Positions 36,396 to 42,514 of a stretch of 64,000 bases of DNA are shown here, piece by piece; positions within the stretch are counted from its first letter, which is position 1; the number at the start of each line of letters is the position of its first letter. The notes below the pieces were generated by a model, which saw nothing but the letters and a program-made list of their open reading frames with translations, ran no database searches and had not been told where the DNA came from. The DNA is taken from the NCBI RefSeq assembly GCF_951805225.1, contig NZ_OX638201.1, positions 1,674,001 to 1,738,000 on the forward strand, written 5' to 3'. This DNA is from an uncultured Flavobacterium sp. (GTDB taxonomy: Bacteria > Bacteroidota > Bacteroidia > Flavobacteriales > Flavobacteriaceae). The translations under genes were made by a program, and so were the position numbers.

Positions 36396-38051
36396 CTATT
36401 TTCCGGTTTTTATAAACTCTTTTGCTCTGTCAAGCACTTCATCCTTTCCTTGCTGAATTCCCAATATTGTTGGTTTTACTTCAACATCAATTGCAATACC
36501 CACGCGTTGTGTTTCTTTTTTATTTGGATAAAAAACACCTTGAGAAGTAAATGAAGAAGAGAATCCTTTGATAATGTCAAAAGGATAATTTGCACCATCA
36601 GCGCCAGATGTCTGACTGCCAATTACTGTAGTATTTGGTGCCGTTTGAAAACTCATTGTAGTATATTCGGCATGACTTAATGTTACTTCGTTTACAAGCA
36701 CAATTACTTTTCCTTTGTAATAATCAGGATTTAATTTACCGCATACATCATTCTCTTTTCTCCAAATATATCGGCCCGGAAAACTCAAATCCTGAATAAT
36801 AAAGCTTGAAATAACTTTAGGTTCCGGATTCAAATATTCATTAATATAACGATGTGTTTCTTTGGGTCTGTTTCGGATATCAAAAATAATGGCTTTGGCA
36901 TTCTTGAACTCGTCCATCATACTTTTTACTTCCTTTACTTCAAGGCGACCCATATTTACGTATCCAATATTATCTTCAAGAAACTTCCATTTTGGATCCG
37001 TATTCGGTTTTCTTTTAATGTCTTTTGGATTGTAACGATGTACTTTTTTAACTCCCGTTTGATTGTCACGGATATATTCAATTTCTACTTCATTTGTATT
37101 TCCGCTAAAGGTAACCCACGCCAAATCAGGTAAAGCTGCAGATTTATTGGATCCCGGTATATATTTTTCGTTTTCTTTTAAAACATCATGAATTGTTTTT
37201 CCGTTAAATTTGGTCATAACATCGCCTACTTTCAAATCATCGATTTTTGCAAGAGAATCATTTGCAACTCTGGTTATCACAGCTTTTTCGTCAATAATTT
37301 TAACTGAAAAAGCTAAGAATTTTTCGCCACCAAAAAACTCTGACATTTTATCGCTGTAAGTAGAAGCATGAGTATCATTTAATTTTACTGATAACTCGCG
37401 CATTGTCATAACAAAGTCCTTCTCTGAGTTTGGAGCATAAATATTTGGCAGAACTTGAGCTAAAGCTTCATCCCAGTTTTGATCCATTTGATATTTATAC
37501 GGAAAAAAATATTCTACATAATTCCAATAACGGAATAATGCCAAAATTCGAAGATTTTTATCTGTCCATTGAAAATTAGGATATCCTGATTCGTTCACAA
37601 ACTCAATTGGATAAGGAGAATCTTCTTTAGATATTATATAGTGATTGATTCCTTGAAATCTATTTTCGACTATAAATTGTAGTTTTTTAGAAAGTTTTTC
37701 TGAAAAGAAATTTTTATTTTTTATCCAATCTAAATTTAGATTTTTCAAAAAATAATTTGAATCAGAATCTTGCGCTACATTTTTAGTTAATGCAACTGCG
37801 CCAAGATCATCAATCCAGGTTTCTATTGTTTTAGAAAATTCTTCTTTAGTTTTGGCTTTCTCAATTTGCGGTAAAACTTTGAAGAGTTGTTCATCCCAAT
37901 TTGTTTTTCCGCTGGCAACTTCGGGATGATAATATTTTAAAAATCCCCATATTTTACAGGTTTCAACTAATTTTTGGTTTTCAGAAAATTTAGTCTGACT
38001 TAATGCAATTTGGGATAATAACAAAAAAAATAGTAGGTAACTTCTTTTCAT
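36396..38051 (-). CDS. exported S41-family peptidase within the lanthipeptide operon
   Basis: A 551-residue protein: signal peptide (SYLLFFLLLSQIALSQ), a helical N-terminal region (LVETCKIWGFLKYYHPEVASG), a PDZ region (about 255-330, AVITRVANDSLAKIDDLKVGDVM) and the S41 core (NIGYVNMGRL, AKAIIFDIRNRPKE, VNEVTLSHAEYTTM with the probable catalytic Ser). The start MKRSYLL at 38051 begins the signal peptide; the longer frame would add 20 unlikely residues. It stands between the precursor array and the cyclase gene, so it may trim or degrade the exported peptides (inference), or act in self-protection. Confidence 0.85.
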   Translation of the reverse strand: MKRSYLLFFLLLSQIALSQTKFSENQKLVETCKIWGFLKYYHPEVASGKTNWDEQLFKVLPQIEKAKTKEEFSKTIETWIDDLGAVALTKNVAQDSDSNYFLKNLNLDWIKNKNFFSEKLSKKLQFIVENRFQGINHYIISKEDSPYPIEFVNESGYPNFQWTDKNLRILALFRYWNYVEYFFPYKYQMDQNWDEALAQVLPNIYAPNSEKDFVMTMRELSVKLNDTHASTYSDKMSEFFGGEKFLAFSVKIIDEKAVITRVANDSLAKIDDLKVGDVMTKFNGKTIHDVLKENEKYIPGSNKSAALPDLAWVTFSGNTNEVEIEYIRDNQTGVKKVHRYNPKDIKRKPNTDPKWKFLEDNIGYVNMGRLEVKEVKSMMDEFKNAKAIIFDIRNRPKETHRYINEYLNPEPKVISSFIIQDLSFPGRYIWRKENDVCGKLNPDYYKGKVIVLVNEVTLSHAEYTTMSFQTAPNTTVIGSQTSGADGANYPFDIIKGFSSSFTSQGVFYPNKKETQRVGIAIDVEVKPTILGIQQGKDEVLDRAKEFIKTGK

Positions 38052-38082
38052 TGATGGTCTTATTAATAACTGGCTGGGGTCT

Positions 38083-38122
38083 AAAAATAGTAGCAACTTT
38101 TGTTTTACCAAAAGCTGCTACT
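38083..38122 (-). terminator. attenuator-like hairpin between the precursor genes and the biosynthetic genes
   Basis: On the minus strand AGTAGCAGCTTTTG (38109-38122) pairs with CAAAAGTTGCTACT (38089-38102) with one mismatch, followed by TATTTTT (38083-38089). It lies between the last precursor stop (38185) and the S41 start (38051). Such partial terminators in lanthipeptide operons keep precursor mRNA in excess over enzyme mRNA. Confidence 0.75.
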
Positions 38123-38184
38123 GATATAATTAATTAAAAGCTATAAATATTTTTAATTAAAGAATATAAGTCTGTAGATTGCTA

Positions 38185-38337
38185 CTAGCAACCGTGGCAC
38201 CAAGAAACGTATGGTCCTGATGTTGCATTGCATTCGCCTGAAGTTTTCCATGGTGCAATATATCCACCACTAACAGTTTTTTTCTCTTCTGGAGTTAATG
38301 TAATAACTTTCAGGTTTTTTAATTTCAATTTTTTCAT
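38185..38337 (-). CDS. lanthipeptide precursor A14
   Basis: A 50-residue precursor, last in the array. The leader ends VSGG at residue 25. The 25-residue core has the motif TSGEC, then NATSGPYVSW and ends exactly at CHGC with no tail. Three cysteines and seven Ser/Thr in the core (T, S, T, S, S and neighbours) allow up to three thioether rings. The hairpin at 38083-38122 follows it. Confidence 0.88.
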   Translation of the reverse strand: MKKLKLKNLKVITLTPEEKKTVSGGYIAPWKTSGECNATSGPYVSWCHGC

Positions 38338-38394
38338 TGTTACTTTTTTTACAATTAAACTAATTTGTGAGTTAAAAAATATAAGAGATTAGTA

Positions 38395-38547
38395 CTAGCA
38401 ACCGTGGCACCAAGAAACGTATGGTCCTGATGTTTCATTGCATGGGTGTGAAGTAGTCAAATCTTGAATTTTTCCACCTTCAACAACTTTTTTCTCTTCT
38501 GAAGTTAATGTTATAACTTTAAGATTTTTTAATTTTAATTTTTTCAT
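38395..38547 (-). CDS. lanthipeptide precursor A13
   Basis: A 50-residue precursor. Leader residues 1-25 end VEGG. The core is distinctive at its start (KIQDLTTSHPC, extra Thr, His-Pro before the first Cys) but then returns to NETSGPYVSWCHGC, ending without a tail. Only about 57 bp separates it from A14. Confidence 0.88.
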   Translation of the reverse strand: MKKLKLKNLKVITLTSEEKKVVEGGKIQDLTTSHPCNETSGPYVSWCHGC

Positions 38548-38602
38548 GGTTATATTTTTTGTAATTATTAAAATTTTTTAGTTTAAAAATTAGAAGTGAC
38601 TA

Positions 38603-38755
38603 CTATTCGCAACCGTGGCACCAAGAAACGTATGGACCTGATGTTCTATTGCATTGCCCTGAAGTATCCCATTGTACGTATCCGCCGTTAACAGATTTTT
38701 TCTCTTCAGAAGTTAATTTTACAACTTTAAGATTTTTTAATTTCAATTTTTTCAT
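38603..38755 (-). CDS. lanthipeptide precursor A12
   Basis: A 50-residue precursor: leader ending VNGG, core YVQWDTSGQC then NRTSGPYVSWCHGCE. Its DNA, including the 3' flank, is almost identical to that of A11, which indicates a recent tandem duplication of a unit of about 208 bp. Confidence 0.88.
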   Translation of the reverse strand: MKKLKLKNLKVVKLTSEEKKSVNGGYVQWDTSGQCNRTSGPYVSWCHGCE

Positions 38756-38809
38756 GGTTATATTTTTTGTAATTATAAAATTTTTTAGTTTAAAAATTAG
38801 AAGCGACTA

Positions 38810-38965
38810 CTATTCGCAACCGTGGCACCAAGAAACGTATGGACCTGATGTTCTATTACATTGCCCTGAAGTATCCCACTCAATCTGAGTTCCACCTTTA
38901 ATAGCTTTTTTAGCTTCAGAATCCAATTTTACAACTTTCAAATTTTTTAATTTCAACTTTTTCAT
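38810..38965 (-). CDS. lanthipeptide precursor A11
   Basis: A 51-residue precursor, the first gene of the third transcription unit. Leader ends IKGG with DSEAKKA in place of the usual T-EEKK-T. The core is TQIEWDTSGQC followed by NRTSGPYVSWCHGCE. Its ATG is preceded by AAAAAAAGTAACA and, 118 nt upstream, by the TACATTTG box at 39083-39090. Confidence 0.88.
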   Translation of the reverse strand: MKKLKLKNLKVVKLDSEAKKAIKGGTQIEWDTSGQCNRTSGPYVSWCHGCE

Positions 38966-39041
38966 TGTTACTTTTTTTTAATGGTTAATAATGTATTTAT
39001 GGTTTAAAAATCATCTCACAATATTTTATTTCAAAATATAT

Positions 39042-39090
39042 GTGCACCTAAAATTTCAAAACAAAAGTGAGATAAACTTTACCAAATGTA
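39042..39090 (-). promoter_or_regulatory. conserved precursor promoter / 5'-UTR module, copy 3
   Basis: Minus-strand TACATTTG (39083-39090) matches TAnnTTTG. ATCTCACTTTT (39063-39073) lies 20 nt downstream of it and GTGCAC (39042-39047) a further 21 nt. The same three blocks at the same spacings precede A1 and A2. It should drive A11-A14 and, by read-through, the enzyme operon. The rest of the 566-bp gap 38966-39531 holds only the terminator at 39379-39420 and A/T-rich DNA. Confidence 0.75.
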
Positions 39091-39378
39091 GAATTAAAAA
39101 TCACAAAAAAAAATATTTAATTAAAATAATATGATAATTTTTTGTAGCTTTTGTATTATTTTAATTAAAAAAAAGAGCATTTTATAAATAATTACTTAAA
39201 AAGACAAACAATAAATGTAAGTTTTATACTTATAAATATTCATAATTATTTAATAGTCTTTAACTTATTAAATAGATAAATCACTATTTTAATATTTGAT
39301 AGTTAATTCCTGCAATCCGACAAAAAATTAAAAAACAATATTTTTTTTATAAAATGCTTAAGTATCTATCGATTTCAA

Positions 39379-39420
39379 AAAAGTCAGACTATTTTGTCAA
39401 ATATAAATAGTCTGACTTTT
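39379..39420 (-). terminator. terminator after precursor A10
   Basis: A perfect 16-bp stem AAAAGTCAGACTATTT (39379-39394) / AAATAGTCTGACTTTT (39405-39420) with a 10-nt loop. It follows the A10 stop by about 110 bp and separates the second transcription unit from the third. The stem's own A/T ends give the T-run on either strand. Confidence 0.85.
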
Positions 39421-39531
39421 ATAACATTACGGTTTCCCACATTCTCTAAATTTATAATGTTTTGCATTTCTGCCGAACCATAAATTCAAAGGCTTTTTTA
39501 CTATTTTGCTACAAAAAGTTATAACAAAAAA

Positions 39532-39690
39532 TTATTGGCAACTATGACACGATGAATCATAAGGTCCTGTTGTAGCACCAGGACATACTGCAGAAGTTGG
39601 CCATTCCGCCATATTTCCACCTTTATATACTTTTTTATCTTCATTGCTTAATTTGATAACCTTCAAATTTTTTAATTTTAGTTTTTTCAT
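39532..39690 (-). CDS. lanthipeptide precursor A10
   Basis: A 52-residue precursor, starting at MKKLKLKNLK (18 codons inside a longer frame that runs back through A9). Leader ends YKGG. Its core is divergent: NMAEWPTSAVCPGATTGPYD then SSCHSCQ, i.e. it lacks the Trp before the second Cys and has CHSC for CHGC. It resembles A4 (TSAVCPG, TGPY). Confidence 0.87.
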   Translation of the reverse strand: MKKLKLKNLKVIKLSNEDKKVYKGGNMAEWPTSAVCPGATTGPYDSSCHSCQ

Positions 39691-39710
39691 GTTTATTGTT
39701 TTAAATAATT

Positions 39711-39872
39711 TTATTGATCTTCGTCTCCACATCCATGACACCAAGAAATATAAGGTCCTGAAATAATACTGTCACATGGTGCTGACGTATCCCAACCGCC
39801 ACCTTTTACAGTTTTCTTTTCTTCTTTAGTCAATTTGACCACTTTCAGGTTCTTTAATTTTAATTTTTTCAT
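39711..39872 (-). CDS. lanthipeptide precursor A9
   Basis: A 53-residue precursor. Leader ends VKGG; the core is GWDTSAPC, then DSIISGPYISWCHGC and an acidic tail GDEDQ. Ile-Ile-Ser replaces the usual Arg/Ala-Thr-Ser, removing one dehydratable Thr. The stop lies only 20 bp before the A10 start. Confidence 0.88.
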   Translation of the reverse strand: MKKLKLKNLKVVKLTKEEKKTVKGGGWDTSAPCDSIISGPYISWCHGCGDEDQ

Positions 39873-40017
39873 GTTTATTGTTTTAAATAATTAATAAATT
39901 GTACAAGTCAAATTTTAAAAAAGACTTTCTAAATCCTGAGTTGTTGAAAGATTACACAAAATCAAAAGATAATTGCGCCATCTTCTGATTCACAGAAGAA
40001 CACATTTTAAAACTGTC

Positions 40018-40173
40018 CTAGTCAATTGGTGGTTCGCAACCATTACACCACGAAATATATGGGCCTGATGGTTTATCTGAACTTACTGTTGTGCAACCTT
40101 CACCTTTTACAGTTTTCTTTTCTTCCTTAGTCAATTTGACAACTTTCAAATTCTTTAATTTTAATTTTTTCAT
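40018..40173 (-). CDS. lanthipeptide precursor A8, with altered cleavage site
   Basis: A 51-residue precursor and a clear outlier at the processing site: the leader reads VKGEG, so Glu occupies position 25 where the other 13 have Gly. The core begins CTTVSSDKPSGPYISW and ends CNGC plus tail EPPID. The first Cys lies before the Thr/Ser cluster rather than after it, as in A7, so its ring pattern must differ from that of the main group. Confidence 0.87.
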   Translation of the reverse strand: MKKLKLKNLKVVKLTKEEKKTVKGEGCTTVSSDKPSGPYISWCNGCEPPID

Positions 40174-40192
40174 TTTTACGGTGGTTTATAAA

Positions 40193-40348
40193 TTAGTGAT
40201 CTTCTTCTCCACAACCGTTACACCATGAAATATAAGGTCCGGATGGCGGTTCAGAACTTACTGTAGTGCAATTACCTCCTTTTACAATTTTCTTTTCGTC
40301 TTTAGTCAATTTGACAACTTTCAAATTCTTTAATTTTAATTTTTTCAT
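40193..40348 (-). CDS. lanthipeptide precursor A7
   Basis: A 51-residue precursor, sister of A8 but with an intact VKGG leader end. The core is NCTTVSSEPPSGPYISW then CNGC and the tail GEEDH. The pair A7/A8 forms a subgroup with Cys first and a TTVSS cluster, and CNGC for CHGC. Only 19 bp separate A7 and A8, so they share a transcript. Confidence 0.88.
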   Translation of the reverse strand: MKKLKLKNLKVVKLTKDEKKIVKGGNCTTVSSEPPSGPYISWCNGCGEEDH

Positions 40349-40428
40349 TTTTATTATGTTTTAAATAATTAATAATACTAATCTATATCGACCATAATAA
40401 GGTTATATGAATCTGGACTTATCCAAAA

Positions 40429-40462
40429 AATGGCGCAAAATCAAAAAGACAATTGCGCCATT
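40429..40462 (-). terminator. GGCGC hairpin between A6 and A7
   Basis: AATGGCGCAA (40429-40438) pairs perfectly with TTGCGCCATT (40453-40462). On the minus strand it is followed by a run of T (A-run at 40425-40430 on plus). The flanking sequence GGACTTATCCAAAAAATGG is shared with the hairpin at 40744-40776, so gene and hairpin were duplicated together. Confidence 0.75.
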
Positions 40463-40503
40463 ATTTTCCTTATTTTTTTATAAGATCTCTTTTTAAGATT
40501 GTT

Positions 40504-40662
40504 TTAATCAATTGGCACTTCACAACCATGACACCAAGAAACATATGGTCCTGATGTTCTATTGCATTCGCCTGAAGTTGGCCAGGCACCACCAGTAATA
40601 GTTTTCTTTTCGTCTTTAGACATTTGAACAACTTTCAAATTCTTTAATTTTAATTTTTTCAT
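40504..40662 (-). CDS. lanthipeptide precursor A6
   Basis: A 52-residue precursor: leader variant VVQMSKDEKKTITGG, core AWPTSGECNRTSGPYVSW followed by CHGC and tail EVPID. It is nearly identical to A5 in the leader variant (Gln-Met) and core, differing mainly in the tail. A longer frame over the same DNA (to 40906) is a shadow. Confidence 0.88.
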   Translation of the reverse strand: MKKLKLKNLKVVQMSKDEKKTITGGAWPTSGECNRTSGPYVSWCHGCEVPID

Positions 40663-40743
40663 TTTTATAATGTTTTAAATAATTAATTAATGCTAATCTG
40701 TATAGACTATAATAAGGTTTTATACACCTGGACTTATCCAAAA

Positions 40744-40776
40744 AATGGCGCAAAATCAAAAGACAATTGCGCCATT
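40744..40776 (-). terminator. GGCGC hairpin between A5 and A6
   Basis: AATGGCGCAA (40744-40753) and TTGCGCCATT (40767-40776) form a perfect 10-bp stem with a 13-nt loop, T-run on the minus-strand side. A near copy of the element at 40429-40462. Confidence 0.75.
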
Positions 40777-40805
40777 TTCTTATTATTGCAAAACTTCGTT
40801 TAAAA

Positions 40806-40970
40806 TTATTGTTGAGCTGGTTCTTGTTCACAACCATGACACCAAGAAACATACGGTCCTGATGTTCTATTGCACTCACCTGAAGTTGGCCAACTACCAC
40901 CGGCAATAGTTTTCTTTTCCTCTTTAGTCATTTGAACAACTTTCAAATTTTTTAATTTTAATTTTTTCAT
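40806..40970 (-). CDS. lanthipeptide precursor A5
   Basis: A 54-residue precursor, the longest of the set. The start at 40970 is the family MKKLKLKNLK, 12 codons inside a longer frame. Leader VVQMTKEEKKTIAGG; core SWPTSGECNRTSGPYVSW, CHGC and a non-acidic tail EQEPAQQ. Confidence 0.88.
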   Translation of the reverse strand: MKKLKLKNLKVVQMTKEEKKTIAGGSWPTSGECNRTSGPYVSWCHGCEQEPAQQ

Positions 40971-41012
40971 TTTATTATATTTTAAATGATTAATAATACT
41001 ATTCAATAAGGT

Positions 41013-41171
41013 TTAATCTACTGCTTCACAACCATGACACCATGAATTATAAGGTCCTGTTCCAGGACCAGGACATACTGCAGAAGTTGGCCAATCACCA
41101 CCCTTTATAGTTTTCTTTTCGTCTTTAGTCAATTTGACTACTTTCAAATTCTTTAATTGTAATTTTTTCAT
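41013..41171 (-). CDS. lanthipeptide precursor A4
   Basis: A 52-residue precursor and the only one with a change in the first ten leader residues (Gln for Lys at position 5). Leader ends IKGG. Core DWPTSAVCPGPGTGPYNSW, CHGC, tail EAVD. The Pro/Gly insert PGPGTG replaces NxTSG, so only one Thr is available between the first two cysteines. Confidence 0.88.
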   Translation of the reverse strand: MKKLQLKNLKVVKLTKDEKKTIKGGDWPTSAVCPGPGTGPYNSWCHGCEAVD

Positions 41172-41214
41172 TTTTATTACGCTTTAAGTGATTAATAATA
41201 CTAATTAAAAAGAT

Positions 41215-41373
41215 TTACTTATCTTCTAATTCACAACCATGACACCAAGAGATAAATGGTCCTGAAGTAGCATTACATCCGTTAGAAGTATCCCAACCAC
41301 CACCTTTGATAGTTTTCTTTTCTTCTTTACTTAAGCTAACAACTTTCAAATTCTTTAATTTTAATTTTTTCAT
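41215..41373 (-). CDS. lanthipeptide precursor A3
   Basis: A 52-residue precursor: leader VVSLSKEEKKTIKGG, core GWDTSNGCNATSGPFISW, CHGC, tail ELEDK. It is the only member with Phe for Tyr in the GPY motif. It follows the hairpin at 41455-41486. Confidence 0.88.
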   Translation of the reverse strand: MKKLKLKNLKVVSLSKEEKKTIKGGGWDTSNGCNATSGPFISWCHGCELEDK

Positions 41374-41454
41374 TTTTATTATATTTCTAAATGGTTAATG
41401 ATATTAATGTGTTTGGGTTATAATGACTTTTTCTAAGTCATTACTTATTGAAAA

Positions 41455-41486
41455 AATGGCGCAAAATCAAAAGATAATTACGCCAC
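41455..41486 (-). terminator. GGCGC hairpin between A2 and A3
   Basis: TGGCGCAA (41457-41464) pairs with TTACGCCA (41479-41486 region), one mismatch relative to the two perfect copies at 40429 and 40744; an A-run at 41451-41456 gives the T-run on the minus strand. A decayed fourth copy lies at about 39957-39981 (after A8), where only the right arm remains. Confidence 0.65.
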
Positions 41487-41542
41487 TTTCTTATTCTTAT
41501 AAGAACTCCTTCAAAGATGTTCTAATCAAGAAGATTTACTGA

Positions 41543-41701
41543 TTAATGATCTTCTTCTTCACAACCATGACACCAAGAAACATATGGTCCAGAAGTCATG
41601 TTACATGGCTCAGAAGTTGGCCAACCACCACCTTTAACAGTTTTTTTCTCTTCTCCAGTTAATTTAACAACTTTTAGGTTTTTTAATTTTAGTTTTTTCA
41701 T
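41543..41701 (-). CDS. lanthipeptide precursor A2
   Basis: A 52-residue precursor and first gene of the second transcription unit. Leader KLTGEEKKTVKGG, core GWPTSEPCNMTSGPYVSW, CHGC, strongly acidic tail EEEDH. Preceded by AAAAAAAGTAATG and, about 120 nt upstream, the promoter module at 41778-41828. Confidence 0.88.
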   Translation of the reverse strand: MKKLKLKNLKVVKLTGEEKKTVKGGGWPTSEPCNMTSGPYVSWCHGCEEEDH

Positions 41702-41777
41702 CATTACTTTTTTTAGATGATTAATAAATAATTTGGGTACTAATTATGACCTCATTTTATCCTTCTATTTTAACCAT

Positions 41778-41828
41778 GTGCACTTAGTTATTTCGAGAAT
41801 AAAAGTGAGATTATTTGGATCAAAAATA
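41778..41828 (-). promoter_or_regulatory. conserved precursor promoter / 5'-UTR module, copy 2
   Basis: Minus-strand TATTTTTG (41821-41828) matches TAnnTTTG; ATCTCACTTTT at 41801-41811 and GTGCAC at 41778-41783 follow at 20 and 23 nt. The surrounding DNA is otherwise not similar to the other copies, so these blocks are selected rather than recently duplicated. Confidence 0.75.
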
Positions 41829-41980
41829 GAATTATAAATTATAAAAAAAAATAAATTTTTAAAATAATTTCACAATAAAATAAGCTATTATTTAAATTTT
41901 AAGCAAATAAAACAACACTTAACAAATAATTTCATAAAATACAGAATTATTTGAAAAGCATTTCTGAATAATTTTACCTG

Positions 41981-42012
41981 TGTAATTAACGAGATATAAC
42001 TCGTTAATTACA
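41981..42012. other. perfect 13-bp inverted repeat upstream of the A2 promoter
   Basis: TGTAATTAACGAG (41981-41993) and CTCGTTAATTACA (42000-42012) are exact inverted repeats around a 6-nt loop. It lies between the A1 terminator and the A2 promoter. It may be a regulator binding site or an extra terminator; no T-run follows. Confidence 0.6.
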
Positions 42013-42018
42013 ATAAAT

Positions 42019-42058
42019 AAAAAATGCCCGAGTACAAAGAAATTGCACGGGCTAAAAA
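42019..42058 (-). terminator. rho-independent terminator of precursor A1
   Basis: GCCCG (42026-42030) pairs with CGGGC (42048-42052), extended by imperfect AGTACAAA/TTGCA pairing, and is flanked by AAAAAA on the left, giving a TTTTTT run on the minus strand. It follows the A1 stop at 42082 by about 25 bp, so A1 is its own unit. Confidence 0.75.
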
Positions 42059-42081
42059 ATTATATGGTTCTTATATAAGTA

Positions 42082-42240
42082 TTAATTAGAACAACCATTA
42101 CACCAAGAAATATAAGGGCTTGACATATCGTTACATGGTATTCCACTATTATCAGGTGGACGAGTCCCACCTTTAACTACTTTTTTCTCGTCGGCACTTA
42201 ATTTTAATACTTTCAAATTTTTTAATTTCAATTTTTTCAT
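42082..42240 (-). CDS. lanthipeptide precursor A1
   Basis: A 52-residue precursor with its own promoter and terminator. Leader VLKLSADEKKVVKGG; core TRPPDNSGIPCNDMSSPYISW, i.e. an unusual Pro-rich start and SSP in place of SGP, then CNGC and tail SN. Most divergent of the main group, which fits its separate control. Confidence 0.87.
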   Translation of the reverse strand: MKKLKLKNLKVLKLSADEKKVVKGGTRPPDNSGIPCNDMSSPYISWCNGCSN

Positions 42241-42318
42241 CGTTACTTTTTTTTTTCAAATAATTAATAAATAATTTAATGTTTAAAAAATTCTCCCTTA
42301 TGTATTTTAATTGAATAT

Positions 42319-42366
42319 GTGCACCAAGAGTTCAAATAAAAAAGTGAGATTATTTTCTCAAATGTA
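42319..42366 (-). promoter_or_regulatory. conserved precursor promoter / 5'-UTR module, copy 1
   Basis: Minus-strand TACATTTG (42359-42366), ATCTCACTTTT (42340-42350) and GTGCAC (42319-42324), 119 nt before the A1 ATG. A -33 TTG is not evident in any of the three copies; the region is A/T-rich instead. Confidence 0.75.
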
Positions 42367-42514
42367 AATTGCCTACTCGAAGAAACCTTACGGCTTTCCT
42401 CAATAATATATTTTTTTTTACAAATAATCTTAATCTTTTAGAAGCAATCCCATATTTTTCTGGGTTTTTAATCTTAATTTTTCATTCATATAATTAAAAA
42501 TTTAACATAATTGC

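Noticed and set aside
38052..38111. Longer start of the S41 protease at 38111
   Set aside because: The extra codons overlap the attenuator hairpin, and the signal peptide begins at 38051.
38649..38888. 79-codon plus-strand frame across A11 and A12
   Set aside because: Antisense shadow of two nearly identical precursor genes.
40616..40906. 96-codon minus-strand frame across A5 and A6
   Set aside because: It runs in another frame over the two precursor genes, whose conserved leader and core are clearly the coding frame.
38185..42240. Regularly spaced repeats that could be read as a CRISPR array
   Set aside because: The repeated segments are the 5' parts of open, conserved precursor genes with start and stop codons; spacing is 200-500 bp and there are no cas genes.
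38185..42240. SWCHGC as a thioredoxin-like WCxxC redox motif
   Set aside because: The peptides are about 50 residues with no thioredoxin fold, and lie next to LanB/LanC; the Cys are better explained as lanthionine donors.
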